Position numbers and translations under genes: made by a program. The notes beneath the pieces were generated by a model. That model worked only from the letters and a program-made list of their open reading frames with translations, ran no database searches and was not told where the DNA came from. A stretch of 45,437 nucleotides of DNA from Emiliania huxleyi CCMP1516 (Eukaryota > Haptophyta > Isochrysidales > Noelaerhabdaceae). The stretch spans positions 200,735-246,171 of the forward strand of contig NW_005200600.1 in assembly GCF_000372725.1 (NCBI RefSeq). Direction: 5' to 3'. Positions 21,393-31,756 of this stretch are shown here, piece by piece (positions within the stretch are counted from its first letter, which is position 1; the number at the start of each line of letters is the position of its first letter).

Positions 21393-23462
21393 CCGTCGGG
21401 CACCGTCAACAACCTGCTCTACAACGACCTCGACGATCCCGCCGTGGCGAACTGCCTGGAGCCGCTTCCGCCAGCGTCGCCACCGGCACCCTCCCCGCCG
21501 CCGGTTCCGGGCGCCACTTGCGACCATGCGCAGCCCTTTGGCGACGGCGTATCTGGAAACATCTTCTCCTATGACGTCCCAACCACCTCGGGCGGCATCG
21601 GGCCGCCCAGCTACGATGCGGGCCTCTGCCCTGGCACCGCCTTCACTGGCACCGGGTCGGTCTTCTGGCTGCGCCTCGACGACGTCCGAGCGGGCGTGGC
21701 GCTCGAGCTCAAGTCTTGCGGCTTCGATACGGACCTCTCCGTCTTCAAGGGCTCCTGCGGCAACCTCGAGATGGTAGAGTGCGACGGCGATTCGGGCGGA
21801 AACAGCGGCGGCGCTCCCTACGCATCAAAGCTCAGCTTCACGCCCACCGATGGTGTGCACTGCTCTGGGTGGTCGTCGGTGGCTGGAATGGAGCGGATGG
21901 GTCGGCGACAGTGACTGCCACGTATTCGGGAGCAGCCTCGCCGTCGCCGGGGCCATCGCCATCGCCCTCAGTGTCGCCCTCTCCTCCGCCTCCGTCGGCG
22001 TCGCCGTCCCTGCCGCCGCCCTCCGCCGCGCCCTCTCCGCCGCCTCCATCCACGTCGCCTTCCCCGCCGCCGACCCCACCGCCGACTCACTCCACCGTCG
22101 CCGCTGTCGCCTCTCCTACCGGGGGCGTCTCCGACCCCACCACCGTCCCCTCTGCCGCCACCGGACGCCTCGCCCTCGCCGCCACCACCCTCCGCCTCTC
22201 CTACCCCGCCGCCGCCGGCGCCGCCGCCCAACCCACCACCTACTCCGTCGCCCAGCCCGCCGCCGTGCCAGGGAGGCTCGTGCTTGCCGGGCTACTGCTT
22301 CGCCACCTCGGCGGTCGCATCCAAGGGCGTCGTTGTCCCCAAGATTGTCGGCGGCGTCGATATCAACCCGCCGAGGCTGTACCAGTTTCTCGTCCACCTC
22401 GGTGGCTGCGGAGGCATCCTCATCGCCCCCGAGTACGTGCTCACCGCCGCGCATTGCGCGCCTTACATTCCGGTCGGCCATGAAGTCAAGATTGGCCAGC
22501 ACTATCGCAATCCCCCCTCCCCAGACGCGTGTGTCGAGACCATGCACGTCGAGTCGATCGTCTCGCACGAGTCGTACGAATCTAGCACGACGAACAACGA
22601 CGTTGCGCTCATCAAGCTGACGGGAGTGAGCCAGTACGCCCCGATCGACCACCTCGACCAGCCCGGAGATGGCACCTGGCACGTCGACGGCACCGACCTC
22701 GTCGCGGCGGGCTGGGGCACGCTCTTATCAGGCGGCTCGTCGCCCAACATCGCGCAGCACGTGACGGTCCCGACGGTGCCCGACTGCGCCGCAACTAACT
22801 ACGGCAACCAGTACAACCCCGACACGATGGTGTGTGCCGGCGCGGAGGGGTCGACAGCTGCCAGGGCGACTCGGGCGGGCCGCTCTTTGGCATCGACGGC
22901 TCGGGCGAGCGGACCCTGGTCGGCGTCGTGAGCTGGGGCATCGGCTGCGCCGGGGCGGGCTACCCGGGCGTGTACGCGCGCGTGCAGGCATACACTGCCT
23001 GGATCTGCGCAAAGACGGACGGCGCGGTCTGTGGATTTAACCCGCGGCCGCCACCCGCGCCGCCCTCGCCGCCGCCTGCTCCCTTGCCGCCGCCAAACCC
23101 AGGCAGCACGTGCGACCTCGCGGTCCCCCTCGGCGACGGCTCCTCCAATCTCTTCTCGCTCGATATTCCCCAAGTGTCAATCGGCGAGGGACCGCCAAGC
23201 TATGACGGCGCCGGCTCTATCTGCTGGGGGACCGCCTTCACCGGCAGCGGCAGCGTCTTCTGGGTCAAGCTCGAGGATGTGCGGCCGGGTTTGGCGCTCG
23301 AGCTGCCTGCAGCGCCTCCGGACCCGACTTCATCGACACGGACCTCTCCCTCTGGAAGGGCTCCTGCGGCAGCCTCGAGCTGGTAGCGTGCGACGGCGAC
23401 TCTGGCGGAACCTGCAGCGGCGGTGACTACAGCTCCATCATCGGCGGAGGCCCCCGTCGATG
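21393..23462 (+). pseudogene. Trypsin-like (S1) protease with two flanking PPC-like domains, frame-broken
   Basis: Conceptual order: a beta-rich domain (GSVFWLRLDDVRAG, ELKSCGFDTDLSVFKGSCG, then VVVGGWNGADGSATVTATY, resembling pre-peptidase C-terminal-like domains), a Pro/Ser linker, a chymotrypsin-fold protease (KIVGGVDIN; His in TAAHC at 22452; Asp in NNDVALIKL at 22599; Ser in CQGDSGGP at 22871), a second Pro-rich linker and a second copy of the beta-rich domain. The reading frame changes at about 21860, 22090, 22850 and 23310. None of these points has usable splice sites, and no in-frame ATG opens the first domain. The catalytic Ser is in a different frame from His and Asp. Neighbouring genes are intact, so decay is more likely than general sequencing error, but single-base errors in G/C runs are possible. 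Confidence 0.75.
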
Positions 23463-23594
23463 AGGCCAGAAAGGCAGTGGGGGAGCTCACCGGCTGGGTC
23501 CCCGCTGGAGGGCCGTGCACACGAAAAAGTCAAGGACGCAAAGCGGCAGCAGCAGCCGCGTCGCCGCGACGCAATCAATCCCCCGGCACCGCCA

Positions 23595-23708
23595 CACAGC
23601 AAAACTACGAGCATGTCCGTGTACGGGCCCGTAACGAGCCCCGTTACCATGCTCGTAGTGTACGGGCCCGTAACGAGCCCCCGTTACCATGCTCGTAGTT
23701 TTGCTGTG
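23595..23708. repeat. 114-bp MITE-like palindromic element with internal duplication
   Basis: 21-bp perfect terminal inverted repeats (23595-23615 and 23688-23708) enclose two near-identical ~40-bp tandem units (about 23619-23658 and 23659-23698), each with the palindrome ACGGGCCCGT. No coding capacity. Target-site duplication not evident. Confidence 0.85.
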
Positions 23709-23919
23709 CACCGTCGGCTGGACCACGCGCCGACGAAAAAGAAGAAAAAGTTGGGGTTGTCGGTGAGTAGGAGGTGTCTTGGAGGCGGTGTCTGCGCCTC
23801 GTAGAGCTCGAGGAAGGAGAGCATCACGCGGTAGTCGACCTGTGGCAGGCAGGAGGGGGGAGGGGGGGAAGAGTCACTCGACTGCCAGGCCGAGTCGCTC
23901 TGCGTTCCAAGAGGGCCCA

Positions 23920-26192
23920 ATGATACTGCTCACTGCCGCGGCCCTCGTGCCGCACGGGTTCGTCTTTGCGCGCGCTGCGCCCGCCCGGGCGCTGCGGCGC
24001 TGCGGCGGCAAGCTGCCCCGCGCGGCTGCGCGCCTCTCGGGCGGCGCCGCTGCACCGGCTGCTGCGGCGACGACGCGAGTGGTGGATGACATCGTGAGTG
24101 CGGCGCTCGACCGGCGCTCGTATCGGTGGGTCGAGCTCGACTCGGGCCTGCGCGCGCTGCTCATCTCGGACGCCAACTCGGACAAGGCGGCAGCGGCGCT
24201 CGAGGTGAAGACGGGACACTTTGACGACCCAGCGGACGTGGCCGGGCTGGCGCACTTCACGGAGCACATGATGTTCCTCGGGACGGAAAGCTTCCCCGAC
24301 GAACGCTCCTTCAAAGACTTCATCGGCCGGCACGGCGGCTCGTCCAACGCCTTCACCGGCATGGAGTCGACCGGCTACCACTTCGGTGTCAACGCAAACG
24401 CCCTGCCAGAGGCGCTCGGACGCTTCGCCTCCTTCTTCGCGGAGCCGCTGCTGCGGGAGGACTCGGCGCGCCGCGAGATGCAGGCGGTCCACTCCGAGTT
24501 CCAGCGCAACCTCCAGTCTGACCAGCGGCGGATCTTCCAGCTGCTCAAGTCGACCTGCGACCCGGTGAGCGGAGTAGGGAGGACAAAACCGCGGCGGGTT
24601 GCAGCCCGCTGTCCCACAGCTCCTGCCGCTCTCCCGCTTCGCCCCTCGTGTAACTTCTCTGGCTCGAATGTCGACACACCACGAGCATCGCTCAAGATCG
24701 CGAGGTCTCAGTCGGTGCCACCACCTCAGTCGTGCCACCACCTCAGTCGGTGCCACCACCTCCCCTAGGCGCACCCATTCTCGAAGTTCCCGACGGGGTC
24801 AGGAAGTGTCTAGGAAGTGTCTAGGAAGTGTCTAGGCGCACCCATTCTCGAAGTTCTCGACGGGGTCGCTCGAGACGCTCGGCGGGGCGGCGGCGGCGGC
24901 ACGCGGGGCGCCGCACGAACTCGTCCGCTCCTTCTTCGAGACGCACTACGAGCCGCGCCGCATGACCCTCTGCGTGCTCGGACAGCAGCCGCTCGACGAG
25001 CTCGAGGCGCGATAGACAGACATATAGGAGAGGCGAAGCACAGCCTGGCCGGCGACTGGACGCCGGCGCGGGAGGGGTGGAAAGGGCCGGGGCTGACGGC
25101 GCACATGGAGCGACACACAGGCGCACCACACAAGACACTCAGCCAGGCTGGCTGACACGACACACGTCCGTACGCCGCAGGAGCTGGTCGGTAAGTCGTT
25201 CGCCGGCTTGGCAAGGCTGGTCCGCTCGCCTCTGACGGCCGGCGCGGAGGCGCTATCGGCGGGGCCTGCCTTGGAGGGCGCCTCGGCGGGGGCCTTCTCA
25301 GCGGAGGCTGGTTCGGAGAGGGCTTTGGGGGATGGTTCAGTGCAGAGTGGCTCGGGGCACGGGGGCGCGGCGCTCGCGGGCCCGTTCACGGCGGCTCAGC
25401 GCGGCGGTCTGCTGACGATGGAGCCGGTGCGCGAGGCGAGGATGCTGCGGCTTCTGTGGGAGGTGGAGAAGGAGGAGGCGTACGTGCAGTCGCGCGCGAC
25501 GCGGCTGGCGAGCGCCGTCCTCGGCAGCGAAGTCGAGGGCTCTCTGCACTGGCTGCTCACGCGGCACCTTCGGCCGCCCCTCGCCACCTCCGTCTCCGCC
25601 GGCGTGAGCTACTCCTTTTCCGACTCGTCTCTCTTCTCCGTCGCCGTCTCGCTCACGCCCGAGGGGCTCGCGAGGCACGAGGAGGTCTCGGAGTTGGTGT
25701 ACGGCGCAATCCACCTGCTGCGCGAGACGGCGGCGGCCGCGCCCTCTGGCGGCGGCGGCTTGCCTCCGCACGTGCGCGCGGAGCGCGCAACGATGGCGCG
25801 CCTCGCGTTCGAGTTCGCCGATGAGGCGGAGCCGCTCGGCGTCGTCAAGGCTCTCGCCTCGCGGATGCACACGCCGGGGCTCGCCCCCTCCCAGATCCTC
25901 TCCCGCCCCTACTCGTGGCCCGACGAGGCGCGCGCGCACCCGGCGCCGCTGCGCGAGCTGCTCGAGCTGCTCACGCCGCGCCGCGCGCTGACGCTGCTCG
26001 TCGGCCCGAGGCCCGAGACGCGCCTCGAGGCGCCGCTGCAGGAGCGGTGGTACGGGACGCCCTACGGGCTTCAGCCCGTCGCTGATGAGGTGCTGACACG
26101 GCTGGCCGAGGCGGCCCCTCACCCGGACTTGCGCCTCCCGCCGCCAAACCCGTACGTACCCGACTCCTTCCAGCTCCTTGAGCCGCCGCCGC

Positions 26193-26238
<46 letters not shown>

Positions 26239-28567
26239 GCCGCCCGCGGAGGAGGGGGGTGGGCGGAGGAGGCGCCGTGAGCCGACGGAGCTGGCGAGCG
26301 GCGCTGCGGGCGTGCGGGCGTGGCACTTGGGCGTGGGAGGCTTTGCGCGGCCAAAGGCGTCCGCGCTCGTGCTGCTCCGCACGCCAGCCGCCGCGGGCAC
26401 GGCGCGGCGCGTCGTCCTCTCTTCGCTGGCAGCAGAGCTGCTCGACGACACGCTAGGCAAGACACCTCCCGGACACCTCCCAGACACCTCCCAGACACCT
26501 CCCAGACACCTCCCAGACACCTCCCAGACACCTCCCGGACACCTCCCAGACACCCCCCAGACACCTCCCAGACACCTCCCAGACACCTCTCGCCTCCGTC
26601 GCGCCACTCCCTTGGAACGGAACTCTCCTCTCGAGCAGGCACCGCGCTCGCGGCGGCGCCAGACGCAGGCGCCGGCTGGTCGGTCGGCGTTCACCCCGGC
26701 GGGCTAGTCTTCCAGGTGGGCGTCCCATATCTCCCCATATCTCCCCAGATCTCGCGGCGGGCTAGTCTTCCAGGTGGGCGGCGTTAGCTCGGCACCTCGT
26801 CGCGAATCTCGGCTGCACGTCGTCGGCAATATCTGGCACCCTCTCGGCGGCAATCTCTCTGGTCAGCACCTCGGCGGCAACATCTCGGCGGGCACCAATT
26901 TGGCGGACTCTTGGCGGCACCCTCTCGGCGGCACTTCGGCCGATCTCAGCCCCTGCTCGGCCTCTGCCAGGCGAGCGGGTACTCCCAGCGCGTGCAGGGG
27001 CTGGCGCTGGAGCTGCCAAAGGCGCTCGCCTCGCTCGAGCTCGACGAGGAGCGCTTCAGCCTGCACCGCGAGCTGCTGCTCAAGGCGCTGCGCAACCGGC
27101 GAGAGGAGAGGCCGCTGTGGCAAGCGCAGTACGAGCTGTCCTTCGCGATGTCGCGGCCGACACCCCGCCCCTCCAAGCCCGCGCCTCGAGACCTGTAGCC
27201 GTCTGGGAGCCCTCTCGGACACTATGTAGGCCGACCGTCCACTATGAGCACGCGCTCGCGTTTGCGGCGGACGACGGCGCCTGCTCACTCGCCGCGCTCC
27301 GCTCGCACCTCGACGACCTCCGCGCCGCGGGCTTCGTCGAGGCGCGCTCCCGTGCCGAGAGATTGCTGCAGGGAGATTGCAGGGAGATAGCAGGGAGATT
27401 GCAGGGAAGAGACCGCCGAGATCGCTTCCGAGGAGGTTGCGACCGGCGCCGAGCGGCGTCTGCAATCTCGCGCGATCTCCCCCCCCCACAGGCGCTCGTG
27501 CACGGCAACGCGCTTGAGGGCGAGGCGCGCACCTTCAGCGAGGAGTGGGCGGGCGCGCTCGGCGCGGCGCCCCTCGAGGCGGACGCCGCGCCGCTGCCGC
27601 AGACGCTGCCGCCTGCCGCGGCCTCCGAGAGGCCGGAGGCGTCGCCGCGCGCGCGCCGGTGGCTCGAGGGCGGCGCGATGCGGCTGCGGAGCGTCGCGTC
27701 GAACCCGGGCGAGAAGAATTCGGCCATCGAGCTGCACCTGCACTTGGGCGAGCTTGAGCTCGAGCGGCGTGGAGGAGGCGCCGTCGAGCCCGTCCCCTCC
27801 CACAGCACTCTGCCGTCAACAGGCGAGCTCGAGCCGCGGGAGGAGGCGCGGCTGCGTCTGCTCGCATCTGTCGCTTCCAAGGACGCGTTCCATTGCCTCC
27901 GCACTGTGCGGCGGCGCCGGGCCGCGTGCTCCCGTGCGAGATCCGCCGAGGTGAGCCGAGATCGGCCGAGATAGGTGCGCCAGTTGGGCTACGTCGTCCA
28001 GTGCGGCGTGCGATCGATGGGTGCCGCGCGCGGGCTGTCTGTGCTCATCCAGAGCGCCGTCGCCTCCCCGACCGAGCTCGAGAGGCTCATCGAGAAGTGG
28101 CACGATCGTCTAGCCAGTGTTGTCTCATTCTCTCGTCGTTTTGTCTAGGCACATCGAGGAGTGGCTCGCCGAGTTCCGCGCGACCGGCCTGGAGGCGCTC
28201 ACCGACGACCGCCTCGCCGACACCGCCTTCGCGCTGTCGAGCAACCTGCTCGAGCCGCCGCGTTCGCTCGCGCAGGAGGCGGCCCCCATTTGGGGCGAGA
28301 TCATCGAGCAGACGCACCGCTGGTAGCGCGAGCACCTCGAGCGGTTCCGCTGAGCGGCGACATGGCGTGGGTCACCTCCGATTGACTGTGAGCAGGCAGC
28401 GCGAGGTCGAGCTCGCGACCGAGCTGAGGGCGGTCAACAAGGCGGAGCTGATCGCCCTCTTCGACGAGCACTTTGCGGCCGCGGCACCGAGCAGGCAAAA
28501 GGCCGTGTCGCTCTGCTACTCGCACCCTGACGCCGAAGCCGAGGGCGTGCCGTGCGAGCAACAGTAG
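23920..28567 (+). CDS. IDE: M16 zinc metallopeptidase, insulin-degrading-enzyme-like
   Basis: Ten exons join in frame to 1,109 residues (human IDE is about 1,019): 23920-24564, 24836-25006, 25181-26456, 26639-26715, 26971-27149, 27230-27341, 27492-27905, 27975-28084, 28149-28322, 28396-28567. The inverted zinc motif is HFTEH (H112, E115, H116), followed by MFLGTESFPDE and the distal glutamate in the AVHSEFQRN region. IDE landmarks follow: HPFSKFSTGS, LCVLGQQPLDEL, EEWYGT-like ERWYGTPY, and LRTVRQLGYVV near the end. These peptidases degrade small peptides in a closed chamber. The Cys of the IDE HFCEH motif is Thr here. Introns 2, 3, 6 and 8 are GC-AG and the rest GT-AG, all phase-consistent. 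An Ala-run insert (~26196-26240) and a Gly/Ala-rich insert (~25230-25390) are lineage-specific. The N-terminus (MILLTAAALVPHGFVFARAA) may be a signal or targeting sequence. Confidence 0.93.
24767..24868 (+). repeat. Duplicated splice acceptor of M16 intron 1
   Basis: A ~35-bp block beginning CTAGGCGCACCCATTCTCG occurs at 24766-24800 and again at 24833-24867, with one difference. The second copy is the real acceptor and exon-2 start. Between them lie three AGGAAGTGTCT 11-mers. Use of the first copy would reach an in-frame TAG. Confidence 0.85.
26457..26590 (+). repeat. 11-bp tandem repeat filling M16 intron 3
   Basis: About eleven copies of ACACCTCCCAG (with G for A in some) run from just after the GC donor. 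Confidence 0.9.
26695..26781 (+). repeat. Duplicated splice donor of M16 exon 4
   Basis: GGCGGGCTAGTCTTCCAG followed by GTGGGCG occurs at about 26698-26722 and again 58 bp downstream at about 26756-26780. The first is the exon-4 end used in the gene model. CATATCTCCC repeats lie between. Confidence 0.85.
27361..27405 (+). repeat. 10-11-bp tandem repeat in M16 intron 6
   Basis: GGGAGATTGCA and variants repeated about four times. Confidence 0.8.
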
Positions 28568-28575
28568 TCGAGTGT

Positions 28576-28600
28576 GGTAAATAAATAAATAAATAAAACG
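28576..28600 (+). promoter_or_regulatory. Possible polyadenylation signal cluster of the M16 gene
   Basis: Four overlapping AATAAA-type hexamers (AATAAATAAATAAATAAA) begin about 10 bp after the stop codon. The signal used by this organism is unknown. Confidence 0.4.
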
Positions 28601-28687
28601 GGCAAACTCTGAGACGAGATGGGATTTAGGGACATGTGTCCCCGCCCTGCACGATCTTGGTGTGAGGGATCTTCAATCCGTGTCCCC

Positions 28688-29263
28688 TCACCCCTCGTCA
28701 CAACCCGACACGGAAGAGCGGCAAGAGTTAGGGCTGCGGCTACGGCTGCGGCTATGAGAGGGGCCGGGGTCGCGGGAGAGCCGCTGCGCCGCGTGGACGC
28801 GCCTACACCGCGCTTGCTCCGCTCGCCACCTCTCGCAAAGGTCCAAAGCCATAGCCACCACCTCCTCCAGCAAGTCCTTTCGCCGTATCTCGCCGTCCCT
28901 CCACGCCTGGAAGAGCTCGTCGTCATAGCCGTATTGCATCACAGCCTGCTGAACTGCGTCGTGTACGACCCCTGCCGTCCTATCCTGCGCCTCAGCGTCG
29001 GAAAAGTCGAACTCGGAGTCATACTCGGAAGCAGGCACAGACGGCCGCGGTGATTTGGCAGGCGGCGAGGAGGGGGAGGGGGAGCGCGGTGGTGCGCGCT
29101 CGTGGCTCCCGCTGGTGCCAGAAGGGCCAGCGCCCAGCGCACTCAGCCTGTTCTTGTTCACCTTGGGAGAGGGGGGTGGGGGTCCACCTCCCTTGGGTGC
29201 GGGCTGGCGGTCAGGCTTGCGCTTGACCGCCTTGCCCGGCGGCTTGCGGCCAGGGTTCCTCAT
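28688..29263 (-). CDS. Hypothetical protein, basic/proline-rich with Arg-Ser tail
   Basis: Intact 191-residue frame from the ATG at 29263. The first ~90 residues are Lys/Arg/Pro/Ser-rich and look disordered. An acidic patch (EYDSEFDFSDAEAQD) precedes a helical segment (~110-150; DELFQAWRDGEIRRKDLLEE, then ALDLCERWRAEQ). The C-terminus is SRSRSRSP-like. No family is recognised; a nucleic-acid-binding or mobile-element-derived role is only a guess. It converges with the M16 gene (120 bp between stops). Confidence 0.45.
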   Translation of the reverse strand: MRNPGRKPPGKAVKRKPDRQPAPKGGGPPPPSPKVNKNRLSALGAGPSGTSGSHERAPPRSPSPSSPPAKSPRPSVPASEYDSEFDFSDAEAQDRTAGVVHDAVQQAVMQYGYDDELFQAWRDGEIRRKDLLEEVVAMALDLCERWRAEQARCRRVHAAQRLSRDPGPSHSRSRSRSPNSCRSSVSGCDEG

Positions 29264-29288
29264 TCGAGTGTGGTGGTGACGGCTGACA

Positions 29289-29300
29289 GACTATATAACT
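29289..29300 (-). promoter_or_regulatory. TATA-like element upstream of the 29263 start
   Basis: On the minus strand AGTTATATAGTC lies about 27-38 bp before the ATG. This is the only clear TATA-like match near a predicted start here, and its use as a promoter is inferred. Confidence 0.3.
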
Positions 29301-29429
29301 GTATACGTGTAAGAGCGCGTCGGGCTGGTGGTTCCATGCCGAGTTGAACGTCTAAAACCCTTTGGGAGGCTTGGACCGTTGGAGTGCGTATTGGAGTGCG
29401 GGGACGAACCTAAAATGTAAAAATACGAC

Positions 29430-29570
29430 AGGGCACCGCGCTCGACAAGTTCCACATCGACCGCTCGAGGTGGCCCGAGCTCGCCGCCGATCGCTCGGCC
29501 TGGCGCCAGACGCTGGAGAACAGGCGCCCGCCCGACGCCTTCTTTGCCATGCCGGCGAGGGCTAGGCCGC
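29430..29570 (+). pseudogene. C-terminal relic of a reverse-transcriptase retroelement
   Basis: One frame reads ALDKFHIDRSRWPELAADRS followed by AWRQTLENRRPPDAFF. That pattern (…R-W-x-x-L-A-x-D-R-x-x-W-R…) is typical of the far C-terminus of LINE-type RT proteins after the maturation domain. No RT or endonuclease domain is present upstream, so this is a 5'-truncated fragment. Confidence 0.45.
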
Positions 29571-29694
29571 CCTCCCCGCGCATTGCGCGCACTAAACCAG
29601 TGCGCTCATGCTTGGCGAGAACCAAAGAATGCAGCGATGGACATCTCTCGCTGCAGGCGCTCGCGGGGTCGTGAGTGGGGGTCCCCACTGCTGC

Positions 29695-29845
29695 CCCTCT
29701 GACTAATACTTTTGTCTGTGGTGATGCCTTTCCCTGAGAACGCACACAACGCCTCGTGTGCAATGCCCTGTGTTCCGCGAGTGCATGTGCCCCGTCGTCC
29801 ATGCTAGGACGTGTGTAACACTGACTGACTGCACTACATATATCC
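29695..29845 (+). repeat. Dispersed ~150-bp repeat (also in BCKDHA intron 3)
   Basis: Contains CTGTGGTGATGCCTTTCCCT, CGTGTGCAATGCCC and CATGCTAGGACGTGTGTAAC. Reverse-complement relatives lie at 37088-37235 and 37525-37571, where the copy is split by ~290 bp of other sequence. Confidence 0.85.
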
Positions 29846-30075
29846 TCAGATCCCCATCCGTGCATTAGCGCTATACTGGAGGAGCATCGATCCTGATCGG
29901 GCGGGGTGGACGTGACATAACACATAACAGCCGGGCCGGAACATCAATTGATTTTACATGATCATGAACCCACTTTCTACCGAAGCGTCGAGTCGTTCTT
30001 GACTAATTGTGCACGCCGATCACGGGAGAGCTAGGCCCAGGTCAGTAAGGCCGAGCGAGCGCGCAGACGCAGATC

Positions 30076-30996
30076 TTATAGTTCAGCCCAATTCATCTGC
30101 TCGAGCTGCCTCAGGAAGCCACAGTTGGGCTGCGCACACGGCCGCTGCAGCTTGACGGCATCGAGCGCGTCGGCGAGCGTCACCCCGGCCGCCGCCGCGC
30201 CGCTGCACCCGCCCGCGCCGCCACCGCCGCCGCCGCTCACGCCGCTGCCGCCGCCGCTCGCGCCGCCGCTCGGCGCTCCCGCGCGCATGAGGTGGGCGCA
30301 GACGACGCTGACGGAGCGTGACGCGCCGCGCTCGCAATGAACCAGCACGCGCCCGCCGCCGCGCAGCGCGGCTTCGATGAACGGAGCGGTCTCGCGCAGC
30401 ACAGGCGCGAGGTCGGCGTCGTCGGAGTCTGGAATCTGGCAGAGCAGGTGCTCCCGTCCAAACGGCGGCTGCAGGTTACGCTCGACGACGCTGACGACGT
30501 GCGTGATGGCGAGCTTGTCGAGTGCGGCCTCGTTGGCAGAGGCGGCCGAGCCGAGGTAGAGCTTCCCCGGGATGATCTCGTTGGGGTAGGCCGCCGTGCC
30601 GAGTCCCGGCTCGAAGAGGAAGGGGTGGCTCGCGTGCAGCGCCGCCCGATCGACGCAGGCCACCCGCGTGCAGTGCTGGTCGAGCAACAGCTGCGCCGCC
30701 TCGGTCGCCCGGTCGATCGAGTCGTGCAGCAGCAGCGCCGACTTGGGCCGGTCGGGCGTGTACTCGCTCAGCACAAACGAACGCGCAGCCTCCACCGCCA
30801 CAAGCAGCGGCGCGTCTTTGCAGCCGGGCAGCACGCCAATGCTGCCGGAGCCAGGCAGCCACGGCCCGGCCGCTTGGCAGATGTCGATCAGAAGGATGGA
30901 CTCGTCGCAGCAGATGTTGTACGCCTCGTGCGGCGCGATGAAGGTGGGCACGCCCGTGGGGCGCGTCGGGCGGAGGAAGAGGCGGGGGTCGGACAT
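30076..30996 (-). CDS. Dual-specificity phosphatase with N-terminal rhodanese-like domain
   Basis: Single-exon, 306 residues from the ATG at 30996. Residues ~20-135 look like a rhodanese/CDC25-like domain (AYNICCDESILLIDICQA, SALLLHDSIDRATEAAQLLL), as in MAP-kinase phosphatases. The catalytic domain starts at PNEIIPGKLYLGSAASA and carries the HCX5R signature in HCERGASRS (H220, C221, R227) and the final QRPCAQPNCGFLRQLE. It should dephosphorylate Ser/Thr/Tyr phosphosites. A Gly/Ser/Ala-rich insert (~240-272) from GGC repeats interrupts the C-terminal part. The usual general-acid Asp is probably in IPDSDDAD. The Cys-containing loop of the rhodanese domain appears degenerate, so that domain is likely for docking only. 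Confidence 0.9.
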   Translation of the reverse strand: MSDPRLFLRPTRPTGVPTFIAPHEAYNICCDESILLIDICQAAGPWLPGSGSIGVLPGCKDAPLLVAVEAARSFVLSEYTPDRPKSALLLHDSIDRATEAAQLLLDQHCTRVACVDRAALHASHPFLFEPGLGTAAYPNEIIPGKLYLGSAASANEAALDKLAITHVVSVVERNLQPPFGREHLLCQIPDSDDADLAPVLRETAPFIEAALRGGGRVLVHCERGASRSVSVVCAHLMRAGAPSGGASGGGSGVSGGGGGGAGGCSGAAAAGVTLADALDAVKLQRPCAQPNCGFLRQLEQMNWAEL

Positions 30997-31756
30997 GGAG
31001 CGGAGTTTAGCTTGAGCAAATGCAGTAATTTGTAGAACAGAGACAGGAAGAGGTTGTCGTCGCGTCGTGTCTCGTGGACGTTCCCGTCACCGTCGTTCAC
31101 ATTCACAGGTTGTTATACATAGAAGGCGAAACGCACGGCTACTCACACGCTCTGCTGGGTCGTTCACATAGAAGGCGAAACGACGTGCACGGCTACTCAC
31201 ACGCCTGCTTATTAACATCCACCTGAACCACCGCTGCTGCTTTATCTCATCATATCCACGTGTATCTCCTGGTATCTCCCGGTATCTCCCGGTATCCCGC
31301 CATATCCCGCCATATCCCGCCGCGGATACCGCGAAAAGAATCGGCCACACCAGGGATGGTGGCGGCGTGAGCGGCGGCGGCGGCGATGTGGTGGAGGCGG
31401 AGGGCGGCGGAGGCGAGGGCGAGGTAGAGGGCGGCGGCGGCGTGAGCGGCGGCGGCGGCGGTGTGCCCCCTGGTATTCTGGCTGGCATTAAGTAAGAGGT
31501 GGAGCACACAAACAAACAAAAAGATCTGCATACCGCAGAACCATAAGTCATCAACGAAGTCTCGCTCGCAAAAGGGGGGGTAACCGACGCGATCGACTGT
31601 GTTTTTTGCGCTACTTGATGTCGGAGAATCGGCGCGAGGGCGGAACTACCCGGGTACGGCTTATACGGGGTCGTCGAAGTACGGGGTGGTCGAAGTATTG
31701 CCGTTGCCGGGCCTGTCGAGTCAGGCACCAAGGGCTTTTGGCCGGCGAAGTCGCAG
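30997..31756. other. Divergent intergenic region with short tandem repeats
   Basis: Between the phosphatase and GPR1-like genes. A ~58-bp imperfect tandem duplication (CATAGAAGGCGAAACG at 31119 and 31168), GTATCTCCCG and CATATCCCGC decamers (31260-31321), and a GGCGGC-rich block (31360-31470) are present. No gene is recognised. Confidence 0.6.

Noticed and set aside
29311..29365. 5S rRNA-like words (CCATGCCGAGTTGAACG)
   Set aside because: The rest of the 5S sequence and the internal promoter boxes are missing.
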